Shown here one piece after another: positions 10,788 to 20,789 of a stretch of 64,000 bases of DNA. The translations under genes were made by a program, and so were the position numbers. Position 1 is the first letter of the stretch. Each line of letters begins with the position of its first letter. Source of the stretch: an uncultured Alphaproteobacteria bacterium (GTDB lineage Bacteria; Pseudomonadota; Alphaproteobacteria; Caulobacterales; Caulobacteraceae); the NCBI GenBank assembly GCA_903822175.1, contig CAIJOB010000041.1, positions 1 to 64,000 of the forward strand, written 5' to 3'. The notes under the pieces are model-generated. The model was not told the DNA's origin. It ran no database searches and saw nothing but the letters and a program-made list of their open reading frames with translations.

Positions 10788-11513
10788 ATGTCGCAGTTCG
10801 ACGCCCGCGATCTTTTGGCCTGCTACGCGCGCGGCGTCTTTCCGATGGCCGACGCGCGGGAGGACGAGCGCGTCTTCCTGATCGATCCGGAGCGGCGGGG
10901 CGTGATCCCGCTCGATGGCTTCCATGTCTCGCACCGGCTGGCGCGCACGGTGCGGGCCGAGCCCTTCGAGATCCGCACCGACACCGCCTTCCGTGAAGTC
11001 GTCCAGGCCTGCGCGCAGGCCAGCCCCGGGCGGGCGGAGACCTGGATCAATCATCCGATCGAGGACCTCTACGTCGAGCTCCACGAGATGGGCTTCGCGC
11101 ACACGGTGGAGTGCTGGCTGGGCGGCGAACTGGTCGGCGGCCTCTACGGCGTCTCCCTTCACGGCGCCTTCTTTGGCGAGAGCATGTTCTCGCGGCGGAC
11201 CGACGCGTCGAAGGTGGCGCTGGTGCATCTGGTCGCCCGCCTGATCGCCGGCGGCTACCGGCTGCTCGACGCCCAGTTCATGACCGAGCACCTGACCCAG
11301 TTCGGGGCGGTGGAAATCTCACGCCTGGACTATCACCGGCGCCTGGCGATCGCGATGTCGGCGGAGGGTGACTTTCAGTGCGGCGCGGCGGCGGCCGGCG
11401 GCGCGGTTGCAGGCTTGGCGGCAGGCGCGGGAGCACGGACGGGCGCAACAGGAGCCACGACCGTTGGATTGAGCGGGACAGCTGCCCTGCAGGTGATCAG
11501 CCAGGCGGCGTAG
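10788..11513 (+). CDS. aat: Leucyl/phenylalanyl-tRNA--protein transferase
   Basis: Adds Leu or Phe to N-terminal Arg/Lys of proteins, feeding the ClpAP N-end rule. Motifs: [14 protein letters not shown], the WWxP-equivalent segment shortened to [32 protein letters not shown] and [18 protein letters not shown] 10788 is preferred over an upstream TTG at 10737 that lies inside the preceding stop. The recognisable enzyme ends near EGDF; a further roughly 45-residue Ala/Gly-rich tail runs antisense through the 3' end of the convergent DUF2155 gene (139-base overlap). Confidence 0.9.
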   Translation: MSQFDARDLLACYARGVFPMADAREDERVFLIDPERRGVIPLDGFHVSHRLARTVRAEPFEIRTDTAFREVVQACAQASPGRAETWINHPIEDLYVELHEMGFAHTVECWLGGELVGGLYGVSLHGAFFGESMFSRRTDASKVALVHLVARLIAGGYRLLDAQFMTEHLTQFGAVEISRLDYHRRLAIAMSAEGDFQCGAAAAGGAVAGLAAGAGARTGATGATTVGLSGTAALQVISQAA

Positions 11514-12079
11514 ACCGGGTGCTCCAGCACATGCAGGCTGGGCGACGAAGCGTACATCCAACCCTTGAACGCCTGGCGCGCCGCCAGCGGCGCCTTGCCG
11601 GCCTCCGGGCGCGGCTGGGAGTCGATGGTCAGATAGGCGATGGAATCCTCGACAGGCTCCTCGGGCGTCGAGCGCTCGCAGGCCTTCACGGTGAACACCA
11701 GCGATTTGTAGCGCACCGGCCGCCCGACCGGGGCCTCGAAGCGCAGGCTTTCAGCGGTGACCTTGTCCAGGGCCTGCAGCACCGCCACGTCGTAGCGCGT
11801 GCGCCGCACCGGCGCGGCCGGCGCCTTGGCGACGGGCGCCGCCGCGGGTTCCGCGTCCTTGTCGGCCGCCGGCGGCGTGGCCGCTGAGGGCTTGGCGGGC
11901 GCGGCCTTGTCGGGGACGACCGTCTCGCTGGGCGGCATCTGCACCACGGTCGGCGGCGCCTGCGAGGGCGCCGGCTGCGCGGCGGCGAATCCGGCGGCGG
12001 CGCTGAGCGTCAGCGCGAGCCAGAGCCGGCGGCTTGGGATCGATCTTGGCGCCAGTCTCGGCGTGCGGCGGGACGGCAT
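11375..12079 (-). CDS. DUF2155 domain-containing protein, predicted secreted
   Basis: Conserved alphaproteobacterial protein without assigned reaction. The N-terminus has a signal peptide ([16 protein letters not shown]), a long Pro/Ala/Lys linker, then the DUF2155 core with [32 protein letters not shown], and the signature [21 protein letters not shown] ending in a conserved ITC cysteine. The C-terminus is Ala/Pro-rich and overlaps the convergent aat gene. The gene lies 12 bases downstream of an NDUFA12-type gene in the same direction, the order also seen in related genomes, so the two are likely co-transcribed. Confidence 0.85.
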   Translation of the reverse strand: MPSRRTPRLAPRSIPSRRLWLALTLSAAAGFAAAQPAPSQAPPTVVQMPPSETVVPDKAAPAKPSAATPPAADKDAEPAAAPVAKAPAAPVRRTRYDVAVLQALDKVTAESLRFEAPVGRPVRYKSLVFTVKACERSTPEEPVEDSIAYLTIDSQPRPEAGKAPLAARQAFKGWMYASSPSLHVLEHPVYAAWLITCRAAVPLNPTVVAPVAPVRAPAPAAKPATAPPAAAAPH

Positions 12080-12090
12080 CGCAAAGCGGC

Positions 12091-12495
12091 CTATTTAGGG
12101 GTCCAGGCCTCGTAGTCGGCGGTGGCCTTCTGCCGCTCGCCGCCGCGCGACAGCGCGCCCTGCGGACGGTAGGCGTGGATCGTGCCGGTGAGGTTCGGCA
12201 GATGGTCCTTTTCCCAGGCCTTGATCAGAAAGGGTTCGACGGTCGGCGGCTCGGCGAAGGTGTAGTGCAGCCAGCCGTGCCACTCGGCCGTCACCTTCGA
12301 GGCGTCGGCGTACCCGCGATAGATCACCCAGCGGCGCTTGCGCTGATCGTAGCTGTCGGAATTGTCCTTGGCCTCGAAGTAACGGTTGCCGTTGTCGTCC
12401 TGGCCCACGTAGACGCCACGGCGCCCGATGTGGAAGCGCACGCCGATCGTGGCGCCGTTCCACCAGGTGAAGATCGATCGCAGGAAATTGAGCAC
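12091..12495 (-). CDS. NADH:ubiquinone oxidoreductase subunit NDUFA12 family protein
   Basis: Alphaproteobacterial homologue of the mitochondrial complex I accessory subunit NDUFA12/B17.2. It starts with GTG 12495 ([18 protein letters not shown]) and shows the family core: [20 protein letters not shown], the [14 protein letters not shown] segment and [14 protein letters not shown] [14 protein letters not shown]. Length 134 is usual. The core nuo genes are not in the window; accessory subunits are often encoded apart from them. Confidence 0.92.
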   Translation of the reverse strand: MLNFLRSIFTWWNGATIGVRFHIGRRGVYVGQDDNGNRYFEAKDNSDSYDQRKRRWVIYRGYADASKVTAEWHGWLHYTFAEPPTVEPFLIKAWEKDHLPNLTGTIHAYRPQGALSRGGERQKATADYEAWTPK

Positions 12496-12677
12496 TGGGC
12501 GTGGTCTCTAGAAGGGCGGGTTCGCGGGCGGACTATAGGCGGGCCGATTTGGAGCGTCCAGCGCGCCGCCTGATCGCCTCCAACAGCAAGATGTTGGGGA
12601 TGAAGCGGCCTGCGACCGCAACATCTATTGATCGCGCGCGCCCGCGAACCCTACCCTGCCCGCTAGGGAGTCGGCGA
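12496..12677. promoter_or_regulatory. Divergent promoter region, NDUFA12 / NrdJ-like gene
   Basis: The 182 bases separate two divergently transcribed genes and must hold both promoters. A short dyad (CCAACA / TGTTGG, about 12580-12597) is visible, but no convincing -35/-10 pair could be assigned by eye. AGGGAG at 12665-12670 is a good ribosome binding site for the ATG at 12678. Confidence 0.4.
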
Positions 12678-15134
12678 ATGGGTCGCGAAACTTCGCGAAC
12701 AAGAATCGAAGCGCGGACCGTGGACCTGGGCGGTCGCTTCGCCGAGGTCCAGGCGCCGGCCCATTGGACCAATGCCCGCCTCGACGCCTGGATCGATTGG
12801 GCAGGTGGCGCCAGCGACACTCCCATGGCCATCACGGACTTCGTGGAAGACCTCACCGCCCGCGCCCAAGCCAAGGGGCTGGTGAAGGACGTCCGCGCCC
12901 GCACCCGTTTCCGCGACGAACTGACCGAGGCCCTGCTGGCCGGCGTCATCGCCATCGGCGGCAAGCCGGTGGGTGCGCCGCCAGCCGTCGTCGAAGCCGG
13001 GTCGCCCCAGATCGCCCGCGCTGTCGCAGCCCATCGCGGCCAGGCCGCCGCCGAGGCGCTGGCGCTGGAACTGGGGCGGCGGATGCAGGCGGTGATGGAC
13101 GCCATCGCTCGCTGCGAGGGCGACGCCGAGGCCTGCGCCGATCCGGCCGCCAACCCGAGTCTGACCCGCGCCGCCGAGGCCGCCCGCGCCGCCGGGGCCT
13201 CCGACGCTATGATCCTGGACGCCATCGCGCTCACCCGCGCCGGTGAGGACGCCTGGGAGATCGAAGCGCCGCTAGCGCAGACCGGCCTCCGCCTGGTGGT
13301 GATCGGGCCGCCGGACGAAACCCTCGCGCGCGCCGTCTGGGCCACGGGTTCCGTCGTGCTGGCGCCCAGCCGCGCCGTCGCCGAACGAATCGCCGAGGCG
13401 CAAGGCGCGCTGATCGGCGGCGTCGACCTGATGGGCTTCTGGACAGACGAGGGCTTCGACATCGACGCCTTCGAGGCCGCCGTCGCCCTGTTGGCCGGCG
13501 CCTTGGCCGCGGCGAGCGATACCGCCGCCCTGATCGGCCTGGCCGGGCTTGGCGAGTGGCTGGTGGCCCATGGCCTGGACTACGACAGTGAGGCGGCCCG
13601 CGAGACGGCGCGGGAGCTCTATCTGGCGGCCGGCCGCGCCATCGAGGGCGCCGGCGCGGGCCTGGCGATCTTCCGCGACCCCGAGCTGGAGCTGCGACTG
13701 GGCGGCGGCCGGCTCTCCGCCGAGCCCTGGGCCGGCCCGCTGACGCTCGCCGAGACGTCCGACGGCGAACCGGTGCGGGTGCTCAGCGAGGCAGCGATCC
13801 GCGGGCTGGCGCTCTCCGGCGTCGAGGCGGAGGAGGCGCACGCCCTGCTGCTCGGCCGCGCAGACCTGTCCGAGGCGCCCGGGGTCAATCACGCCGCCCT
13901 GCTGGCCCGCGGCTTCACCGATCACGAGATCGCCGCGGTCGAGGCCGCCCTGCCCCTGGTCGCCCGCCTGCCGCAGGCCTTCGCGCCCGCCATCATCGGC
14001 GAGGGCTTCCTGCGCGACGTCATGGGCGCCAGCGCCGACCAGCTGGCCGACCCCAGCTTCGACCTGCTGGCCCTCATGGGCTTCACCACCGCCGACGTCG
14101 CCGCCGCCGAGGCCCATGCCCTGGGTGGCGACAGCCTGGCGCAGGCCGAGTTCCTGACCCCCATCGCCCGCGACGTCTTCCGCAGCGCTCAGGCCCTGGG
14201 CGAGCCGCCCCGCCGCGCCATGGCGCAAGCTCTCGACCTGGCCCTCACCGTCCCGCAGATCGCGCAGGTCGAGCTGGCCTGGAATGCGACGCCCGCCCAG
14301 GTCCTGACCGAACTGCGCGAGGCCATCGGCCCGATCCACGTCCGCCGGGCGAGCGCGCCCGCCGACCTGGGGCTGGACCTGCCGGTGCTGGGCGAACCGC
14401 GCCCGGCCCGCGCCCCGGAGCCCGAGGAACGCATCGTCGAGCGCGTGGTCGAGCGCGAGCGCACCCGGCGCAAGCTGCCTGACCGCCGCAAGGGCTATAT
14501 CCAGAAGGCCGCGGTGGGCGGCCACAAGGTCTATCTGCACACCGGCGAATACGACGACGGCGAACTCGGCGAGATCTTCATCGACATGCACAAGGAAGGC
14601 GCCGCCTTCCGCTCGCTGATGAACAATTTCGCCATCGCGCTGTCGATCGGCCTGCAATACGGCGTGCCGCTGGACGAGTTCGTCGACGCCTTCGTGTTCA
14701 CCCGCTTCGAGCCGGCGGGACCGGTGACCGGCAACGACACGGTGCGTTCGGCGACCTCGATCCTCGACTACATCTTCCGCGAACTCGGCATCTCATACCT
14801 CGGCCGCAAGGACCTCGCGACCAACGATCCGGGCGAGCTCAACGCCGACGGCATGGGCCGCGGCAAGGCCGAGGCGCTGGATGCGGGCCTGGAGCCCGAC
14901 GCCGGGCCGCAGCTGGCCTCACGGTTCATTTCCCGGGGCTTTTCGCGCGGCGAGGCGCCCGACAACCTGGTGTTCCTGCCCAGCGCCAACCGGGCCAGCG
15001 GCCCCGCCGCCTTGGAGGCCGCCGACGTCTGCGCGGCCTGCGGCGATGTGGCCGTGGTGCGCAAAGGCGTGTCGCTGATCTGCGAGAGCTGCGGGGCGCG
15101 CGCCGGGCGCCTCGGCGAAGACCTGGGCGCCTGA
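12678..15134 (+). CDS. NrdJ-like TSCPD-domain protein lacking the catalytic barrel
   Basis: An 818-residue protein. Residues from about 595 to 720 are strikingly like the C-terminal TSCPD region of B12-dependent class II ribonucleotide reductase: [59 protein letters not shown] and [19 protein letters not shown]. The tail keeps two CxxC pairs (about 785-788 and 801-804) placed as in the NrdJ redox tail. The preceding 590 residues are Ala-rich and show no recognisable glycyl/thiyl-radical barrel or specificity loop, so it is not expected to reduce ribonucleotides itself. Such proteins occur in Caulobacterales next to a genuine nrdJ elsewhere. ATG 12678 has AGGGAG seven bases upstream. Confidence 0.8.
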   Translation: MGRETSRTRIEARTVDLGGRFAEVQAPAHWTNARLDAWIDWAGGASDTPMAITDFVEDLTARAQAKGLVKDVRARTRFRDELTEALLAGVIAIGGKPVGAPPAVVEAGSPQIARAVAAHRGQAAAEALALELGRRMQAVMDAIARCEGDAEACADPAANPSLTRAAEAARAAGASDAMILDAIALTRAGEDAWEIEAPLAQTGLRLVVIGPPDETLARAVWATGSVVLAPSRAVAERIAEAQGALIGGVDLMGFWTDEGFDIDAFEAAVALLAGALAAASDTAALIGLAGLGEWLVAHGLDYDSEAARETARELYLAAGRAIEGAGAGLAIFRDPELELRLGGGRLSAEPWAGPLTLAETSDGEPVRVLSEAAIRGLALSGVEAEEAHALLLGRADLSEAPGVNHAALLARGFTDHEIAAVEAALPLVARLPQAFAPAIIGEGFLRDVMGASADQLADPSFDLLALMGFTTADVAAAEAHALGGDSLAQAEFLTPIARDVFRSAQALGEPPRRAMAQALDLALTVPQIAQVELAWNATPAQVLTELREAIGPIHVRRASAPADLGLDLPVLGEPRPARAPEPEERIVERVVERERTRRKLPDRRKGYIQKAAVGGHKVYLHTGEYDDGELGEIFIDMHKEGAAFRSLMNNFAIALSIGLQYGVPLDEFVDAFVFTRFEPAGPVTGNDTVRSATSILDYIFRELGISYLGRKDLATNDPGELNADGMGRGKAEALDAGLEPDAGPQLASRFISRGFSRGEAPDNLVFLPSANRASGPAALEAADVCAACGDVAVVRKGVSLICESCGARAGRLGEDLGA

Positions 15135-15254
15135 ATCAACATCCTAAGTTGCAGGCGCCAGCGCCTAAGCCCTTAACAATTACCGCGAATTAAGTGGTGT
15201 GACCGCCCGGTGACGTGCAGATGGAGTGAGTAGAACCAAGGACTTCCGACCCGC

Positions 15255-16193
15255 GTGACCAAGTTTTTCACCCCCGCCCTGATCGCCGCCATCGCGGCAA
15301 GCGTGGCCGCCGCCGCGCCGGTCGCCGCGCATGCGGGCGCCAGCAGCGACAAGGAAGTCGCCCGCTCCACCGGCTTCGGCGGCGCCTGTCCCAAGTGCGA
15401 ACTGTCCGGCCGCAACCTCACCGGCGCGCACTTCATGGGCGCGGACTTTTCCGGCGCGACCCTGGTCGGCTCCAACCTGCGCGAGGCCCAGTTCCTGGGG
15501 TCGAACTTCACCGGCGCGGACCTGTCCTACGCCGTCATGAACGACGCCCAGATCCTGGGCACAGTGTTCACCAACGCCATCATGCAGCACACCCGCATGC
15601 GCTCCACCGAGGCCAAGGGCGGCCAGTTCGGCGGCGCCAACATGACCGAGGTCGACTTCACCGACGCCTCGGCGACCGCGGCGGTGTTCACCAAGGCGAT
15701 CCTGGTCAAAGCAATCTTCCGCTCGACGGAAATGCCCGGCGCCAACTTCACCAAGGCCGACGCCCGCGGCGCGATCTTCCGCGACGCGACGCTGGAGGGC
15801 GCGAACCTCTCCGGCAGGTTCGACAAGGCCAATTTCCGCGGCGCCGAGATGAACATGGCGCTCCTGACCGGCGGCAGCTTCGACGACGCCGACTTCAAGG
15901 AAGCCGAGCTGCACCACGCGGTGATCGAGGGCGTCGACCTCAGCCGCGTCCACGGCCTGACCCAGGAGCAGGTCGACGAGGCCTGCGGCGACGCCAAGAC
16001 CAAGCTGCCCAAGGGCCTGAATGTGAAGACCTGCAGCTTCAGCGTCCGCGCGATCATCCGCCAGGCCGGCACCGCGCACTGGGTGCATGTGATGCCTGGC
16101 CAGCCTGCGCCGCCCGCGCCTCCGGCCCCACCCGCGCCGCCGGCGCCCTACAATACCCGCTACCTGGTCGAGCCGGCGCGGTTCCTGCCCTAG
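15255..16193 (+). CDS. Secreted pentapeptide-repeat protein
   Basis: Begins with GTG 15255 and a signal peptide ([20 protein letters not shown]). Residues from about 50 to 230 form tandem A(D/N)LxX-type pentapeptides ([20 protein letters not shown] and onward) that should fold as a right-handed quadrilateral beta-helix. A C-terminal segment with two cysteines and a Pro/Ala linker ([15 protein letters not shown]) follows. The periplasmic or extracellular location makes a gyrase-protecting Qnr-like role unlikely; function unknown. Its TAG is inside CTAG 16190-16193 shared with the convergent aspS stop. Confidence 0.85.
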   Translation: MTKFFTPALIAAIAASVAAAAPVAAHAGASSDKEVARSTGFGGACPKCELSGRNLTGAHFMGADFSGATLVGSNLREAQFLGSNFTGADLSYAVMNDAQILGTVFTNAIMQHTRMRSTEAKGGQFGGANMTEVDFTDASATAAVFTKAILVKAIFRSTEMPGANFTKADARGAIFRDATLEGANLSGRFDKANFRGAEMNMALLTGGSFDDADFKEAELHHAVIEGVDLSRVHGLTQEQVDEACGDAKTKLPKGLNVKTCSFSVRAIIRQAGTAHWVHVMPGQPAPPAPPAPPAPPAPYNTRYLVEPARFLP

Positions 16194-17968
16194 GCCTTCA
16201 GGGGCGGTGCGAGACGGATATTCAGCTCTTTCAGCTGCTTGTCGCTGACTTCTGAGGGCGCATTCATCATCAGATCCTGCCCCTGCTGGTTCAGCGGGAA
16301 GGCGATGACTTCGCGGATCGCCGTCTCGCCGGCCAGCAACATGACGATGCGGTCGATGCCAGGTGCCAGGCCCCCGTGCGGCGGCGCGCCGTGGCGGAAC
16401 GCGTTCAGCATGCCGCCGAACTGCTCCTCGACGACCTCCGGGCCATAGCCCGCGATCTCGAAGGCCTTCAGCATGATCTCCGGCAGGTGGTTCCGGATCG
16501 CGCCGGAGCACAGCTCGTAGCCGTTGCAGACGATGTCGTACTGGTAGGCGAGGATATCCAGCGGGTCCTTGCCGTTCAGCGCCGCCAGCTCACCCTGCGG
16601 CATCGAGAAGGGGTTGTGGCTGAAGTCGACACGGTGGGTCTCTTCGTTCATCTCGAACATCGGGAAGTCGACGATCCAGACGAACTCGAAGCGGTTCTCG
16701 TCGATCAGGTTGAGGTCGGTCCCCACCTTGGTCCGCGCGGTCCCGGCGAACTTCGCGAACACCTTGGGATCGCCGGCCGAGAAGAAGGCCGCATCGCCCG
16801 CGCCTAAGCCCAACTGGCCCATGACTGCGTCGGTGAGCTCAGGCCCCAGGTTCTTGGCGATCGGGCCGCCCCAGCCGCCCTGGTCCTCGCTCCAGAAGAT
16901 GTAGCCCAGGCCCGCCTGGCCCTCGCCCTGCGCCCAGCTGTTCATGCGGTCGCAGAAGGCGCGGCTGCCGCCCTTCGGCGCGGGGATGCCCCACACCGCG
17001 TTCTTCCTGTCTTCCAGGATGCGGGCGAACAGGCCAAAGCCGCCGCCGCGGAAGTGGTCGGAGACGTCCTGCATGACGATCGGGTTGCGCAGGTCCGGCT
17101 TGTCGGTGCCGTACTTGGCCATGCACTCACGGAACGGGATGCGCGGGAACGGGTACGGCGTCACCGGCTTGCCGTCGGCGAACTCCTCGAAGACGCCGTG
17201 CATCACCGGCTCGATCGCCGCGAACACGTCTTCCTGCGTCACGAAGCTCATCTCGACGTCGAGCTGGTAGAATTCCAGGCTGCGGTCGGCGCGCAGGTCC
17301 TCGTCGCGGAAACAGGGCGCGATCTGGAAGTAGCGGTCGAAGCCCGAGACCATCAGCAGCTGCTTGAACTGCTGCGGGGCCTGCGGCAGCGCATAGAACT
17401 TGGTCGGGTGCAGGCGCGACGGCACCAGGAAGTCGCGCGCGCCCTCCGGCGAAGAGGCCGTCAGGATCGGGGTCTGGTACTCCAGGAAGCCCTGGCCGAT
17501 CATCCGGTTGCGGATCGAATGGATGACCTTCGAGCGCAGCACGATGTTGCGGTGCAGAGTCTCGCGGCGCAGGTCCAGGTGGCGGTTTTTCAGCCGGATC
17601 TCTTCCGGATAGTCGGGCTCGCCAAACACCGGCAGCGGCAGTTCGGCGGCGGCCGACAGCACGTCGACCTTCTTCACGCGGATCTCGACCGCGCCGGTCG
17701 GCAGGTTCGGGTTCACCGTCTCGGCGGAGCGGGCGACCACCTCGCCGTCGATGCGGATCACGCTCTCGGCGCGCAAATGCTCGACGGTCTCGAACCCGGG
17801 TGTCTCCGGCGAGAGCACCAGCTGGGTGAGGCCATAGTGGTCGCGCAGATCCACGAACATCAGCCCGCCGTGGTCGCGCTTGCGGTGGATCCAGCCTGAG
17901 AGGCGGACCGTCTGGCCGGTGTCGGCGGCGCGAAGCGCGCCGCAGGTGTGGGTGCGGTAGGCGTGCAT
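16190..17968 (-). CDS. aspS: Aspartyl-tRNA synthetase
   Basis: Class II synthetase of 592 residues, the long bacterial form with the GAD insertion. The anticodon-binding OB fold comes first ([23 protein letters not shown]), then [21 protein letters not shown], motif 2 ([20 protein letters not shown]) and motif 3 ([13 protein letters not shown]). Many alphaproteobacterial enzymes are non-discriminating and also charge tRNA-Asn for later amidation; that cannot be settled here. It is transcribed alone and shares its stop tetranucleotide with the convergent pentapeptide gene. Confidence 0.97.
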   Translation of the reverse strand: MHAYRTHTCGALRAADTGQTVRLSGWIHRKRDHGGLMFVDLRDHYGLTQLVLSPETPGFETVEHLRAESVIRIDGEVVARSAETVNPNLPTGAVEIRVKKVDVLSAAAELPLPVFGEPDYPEEIRLKNRHLDLRRETLHRNIVLRSKVIHSIRNRMIGQGFLEYQTPILTASSPEGARDFLVPSRLHPTKFYALPQAPQQFKQLLMVSGFDRYFQIAPCFRDEDLRADRSLEFYQLDVEMSFVTQEDVFAAIEPVMHGVFEEFADGKPVTPYPFPRIPFRECMAKYGTDKPDLRNPIVMQDVSDHFRGGGFGLFARILEDRKNAVWGIPAPKGGSRAFCDRMNSWAQGEGQAGLGYIFWSEDQGGWGGPIAKNLGPELTDAVMGQLGLGAGDAAFFSAGDPKVFAKFAGTARTKVGTDLNLIDENRFEFVWIVDFPMFEMNEETHRVDFSHNPFSMPQGELAALNGKDPLDILAYQYDIVCNGYELCSGAIRNHLPEIMLKAFEIAGYGPEVVEEQFGGMLNAFRHGAPPHGGLAPGIDRIVMLLAGETAIREVIAFPLNQQGQDLMMNAPSEVSDKQLKELNIRLAPPLKA

Positions 17969-18057
17969 TTACCTGAGGAATTCGGCTGATTTACGAGGCG
18001 CGGAAGGGCGCATGTAGGGGGTCGAAAGTCAAGGCGCGCACCGTCAGATGCTCGCCT

Positions 18058-18645
18058 TCAGATATTGGGGCGCACCGCGTTGCAGAAGTTGCGCAGATGC
18101 GCCTTCGCCGCCGGCGGGACGCAGATCAGCGTGTCGGCGATCGCCACGCAGTAGTACGGCGTCCGCGCCCGGATGGTGTTCAGCACCTGCGCCAGGTCCG
18201 GCCACTTGTCCGGATCGAAGGGCGGCGGCGGCGGGGCCAGGAAGGCGCGCGCGTCGTCCACCAGGATGAAATGCTCATGCGGCGAGGCCGCGATCGCGGT
18301 CAGCTCCTCGATCAGCGGGCAGTCGTCGTTGGGCCCGAAATGGCCGCCGCCCGCGTGGCCGTCCAGCCAGAACACCGCCGGCCCGGTCAGCCCGGCCACG
18401 ATCTTCGGCAGCTCGACGCGGGAATCGCCCAGAATCAGCTGGGCCTGCGTCCCCGCCAGAGCGGCCTTGGACCGGGCGTGGAACTCCAGGTTCACCTCGA
18501 TCGAGAAGACCTCGGGGAACACCTCCGCGGCAAACGCGGTCCCGGCCCCCAGATAGGTGCCGGTCTCCACGAGGGTGTTCACGCCGTGATGCTTCCTCAG
18601 GAAGCGGACGAAGGACGCCAGAGGGTCGTTCTGCAGCGTTCCCAA
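18058..18645 (-). CDS. Class I SAM-dependent methyltransferase-like protein
   Basis: About 195 residues with a Rossmann methyltransferase pattern: motif I as LVETGTYLGAGTAFAAE, an acidic strand (FSIEVNLEFH), then LILGDSRVELPKI and a conserved FWLDGHAGGGH acid-rich loop that resembles rhamnosyl/cephalosporin hydroxylase-type O-methyltransferases. The TTG at 18645 is proposed as start because GGAG precedes it by five bases and the position is 11 bases after the stop of the upstream serine hydrolase. Acceptor unknown. Confidence 0.72.
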   Translation of the reverse strand: MGTLQNDPLASFVRFLRKHHGVNTLVETGTYLGAGTAFAAEVFPEVFSIEVNLEFHARSKAALAGTQAQLILGDSRVELPKIVAGLTGPAVFWLDGHAGGGHFGPNDDCPLIEELTAIAASPHEHFILVDDARAFLAPPPPPFDPDKWPDLAQVLNTIRARTPYYCVAIADTLICVPPAAKAHLRNFCNAVRPNI

Positions 18646-18655
18646 GGCGTCTCCG

Positions 18656-20050
18656 TTACTTCTCCGGGTGCAGCAGCGCCTGGTAGGTGAGCGTGCGCGC
18701 CATGGTGCCCAGGTCATCACCGCCGGTGCCGCCCATGCGCTGGATCATGCCGACATAGATCAGGTCGTTGGTCGGGTCGATCCAGAACCAGGTGCCGGCC
18801 GCGCCGCCCCAGCTCATGGTGTTGTTGCCCTCGTTCATCCCGGCCTTGCGCGCGTCGTTGACCACCTGGAAGTCGAGGCCGAAGCCGACGGCCTCGTTGA
18901 ACTGCGCCACGCTGGTGCCGTTGGTGTTCACCAGGACGTTGTGCGGGATGACGTTGGTGTCCATCAGCTCGACCGACGACGGCGCCAGGATGCGCACGCC
19001 GTCCAGCACGCCCTTGTTGAGGATCATCTGGCAGAAGCGGGCGTAGTCCATGGTGGTCGACACCAGGCCGCCGCCGCCGCTCTCCATGGCCGGCGGCTTG
19101 GAGTAGTCGGGCATGGAGTTACCGAACAGGTCGCCCGCCTCGACGATCTTGCCAGTCGGCTTCTGGTTCACGACCTCGCCGACGTAGACGGCGGCCAGAC
19201 GGTTGGCCTTGGCGGCGCCGGTGTAGAAGCCGGTGTCCTTCATCTTCAGGGGTGCGAAGACGTTCTCCTGCAGGAACTGGCCGAACGGCTTCCCGCTGAG
19301 CTTCTCGACGATGTAGCCCTGGATATCGACGGCGCTGGAATAGGACCAGTTGGTGCCCGGCTGGTACATCAGCGGGATCTCGGCGGTGCGCTCGATCATC
19401 TGGTGCAGACCGGTCGCGGCCAGCACCTTCTTCTCGCGATAGAGCTTGTCGACGGGGTGGCGGTCGCCCAGGCCGTAACCGAAGCCTGCGGTATGGCTCA
19501 TGATCTCGCGCATGGTCGGCGGACGCTTCATGTCCTCGACCTTGGTGATCTTGCCGTCCTTGTCGGACTCCACCATCACCTTGAGGTTCTTGAACTCCGG
19601 CACATAGCGGGTGACCGGGTCGTCCAGGCGCCATTTGCCCTGTTCGAACAGGATCATCATCGCCGTGCCGGTCAGCGGCTTGGACATCGAATAGATGCGG
19701 AAGATCTCGTCCTTCGGCATGGCCTGGCCGGTGGCGAGGCTGGTCTTTCCGTAGGTCTTGAACTCCACCACCTTGCCGTGGCGGGCGAGCAGCGTGGTCA
19801 TGCCGGCGACGCGGCCGTCTGCCACCGTCTTGGCCATGTACTCGTCCATCAGCTTCAGGCGCTGGGCGTCGAAGCCGACCGCCTCCGGCGTCGTGGTCGC
19901 CGAGAGGTCCCTAGCCGAGGAGGCCTTTGGCGCGGCGGCGGCGGGCTTGGCCGCGGCCGGCGCGGCGGCGTCAGCCGCGAAGGCCGGCTGGACGCTGGCG
20001 ACCAACAGGGCGGCGCTCAGGGCCGTGGCGAAATAGGCGCGACGATGCAT
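18656..20050 (-). CDS. Serine hydrolase, class C beta-lactamase/esterase family
   Basis: A 464-residue secreted protein. The signal peptide (ALSAALLVASVQPAFAA) and an Ala-rich spacer precede the beta-lactamase fold. The nucleophile motif SxxK is S121-M-S-K124 in FRIYSMSKPLTG, and the tyrosine motif is probably NWSYSSAVDI. The later HNVLVNT/SWGGAAGTWFWIDP region corresponds to the KTG-box area but has GGAAG instead, as in EstB-like esterases. It more likely hydrolyses esters or cell-wall-derived amides than antibiotics. The methyltransferase-like gene follows closely; a PPOX-fold gene diverges upstream. Confidence 0.85.
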   Translation of the reverse strand: MHRRAYFATALSAALLVASVQPAFAADAAAPAAAKPAAAAPKASSARDLSATTTPEAVGFDAQRLKLMDEYMAKTVADGRVAGMTTLLARHGKVVEFKTYGKTSLATGQAMPKDEIFRIYSMSKPLTGTAMMILFEQGKWRLDDPVTRYVPEFKNLKVMVESDKDGKITKVEDMKRPPTMREIMSHTAGFGYGLGDRHPVDKLYREKKVLAATGLHQMIERTAEIPLMYQPGTNWSYSSAVDIQGYIVEKLSGKPFGQFLQENVFAPLKMKDTGFYTGAAKANRLAAVYVGEVVNQKPTGKIVEAGDLFGNSMPDYSKPPAMESGGGGLVSTTMDYARFCQMILNKGVLDGVRILAPSSVELMDTNVIPHNVLVNTNGTSVAQFNEAVGFGLDFQVVNDARKAGMNEGNNTMSWGGAAGTWFWIDPTNDLIYVGMIQRMGGTGGDDLGTMARTLTYQALLHPEK

Positions 20051-20071
20051 GGTGGAAGTCCCCCCGTAAGA

Positions 20072-20127
20072 TTGTTTCGGCAAGCTTAGAAGCTTTGCCG
20101 CTCCGACGCATTTCCTTATCGAAACAA
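20072..20127. promoter_or_regulatory. Nested dyads between serine hydrolase and PPOX-fold genes
   Basis: TTGTTTCG (20072-20079) is mirrored exactly by CGAAACAA (20120-20127) with 40 bases between. Just inside is a second dyad, CGGCAAGCTT / AAGCTTTGCCG (20078-20100), perfect apart from one unpaired base. The location between two divergent genes fits an operator or a looped binding site; no regulator for it was identified. Confidence 0.35.
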
Positions 20128-20203
20128 GCGCGGCTTCCAGGTCCTCCACGGAACGCCAAGGCGCCCTCGCCGTTTATCGGGTCCCGCCTATCAGGAGCCC
20201 GCC

Positions 20204-20698
20204 ATGACCGACCAAGCCGATATCGAAGCCAAGTTCTGGAAGGCCGTGAAGCACGACCGCACCATGATGGTGGGCCTGGTCGGTGTCGATGGCGGCATGG
20301 GCCAGCCGATGACCGGCCAGCTGGACGAGGCGTCCGGCAAGGGCCGCGGCCCGATCTACTTCTTCACCGCCAAGACTACCGATCTGGTCCAGGACATGGG
20401 CGAACGCCATCGCGCGGTGATCAACTTCGCCGCCAAAGGCCACGACCTCTTCGCCGCCATTGAGGGCGAACTGTTCCTCGACAACGACCGGGCGACCATC
20501 GACCGGCTGTGGAATGCCTTCGTCGCGGCCTGGTTCGAGAAGGGCAAGGACGACCCGGAGCTGCAACTGCTGCGCTTTGAGCCGCGCGACGCCCACATCT
20601 GGCTGAACGAACACAGCGCCTTCGCCGGTGTGAAAATGCTGCTCGGGAGCGATCCCAAGGACGACTACAAGGACAAGACCGCGCAGGTGCGCTTCTAG
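20204..20698 (+). CDS. General stress protein, pyridoxamine 5'-phosphate oxidase-like fold
   Basis: A 164-residue split-barrel flavin-binding protein of the general-stress group (COG3871 type). Landmarks are EAKFWKAVKHDRTMMVGLVG, PIYFFTAKTTDLVQDM, the AVINFAAKGHDLFAAIEGE strand pair, and LLRFEPRDAHIWLNEHSAFAG near the C-terminus. Members bind FMN or FAD without being true PNP oxidases. CAGGAG precedes the ATG by six bases. It diverges from the serine hydrolase gene. Confidence 0.88.
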   Translation: MTDQADIEAKFWKAVKHDRTMMVGLVGVDGGMGQPMTGQLDEASGKGRGPIYFFTAKTTDLVQDMGERHRAVINFAAKGHDLFAAIEGELFLDNDRATIDRLWNAFVAAWFEKGKDDPELQLLRFEPRDAHIWLNEHSAFAGVKMLLGSDPKDDYKDKTAQVRF

Positions 20699-20789
20699 CC
20701 AGGCGGACGGCGTGGGGCGGTTGTCACGCCGCCCGCGCTCGACGCACACTGCGCCGGCCGGCTTCGGGCCGGTGGGGGAGGCGGGCGAC

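Noticed and set aside
15170..15254. TTAACAATTACCGCGAATTAA in front of the pentapeptide gene as a CtrA site
   Set aside because: The TTAA copies are 13 bases apart and the symmetry is partial.
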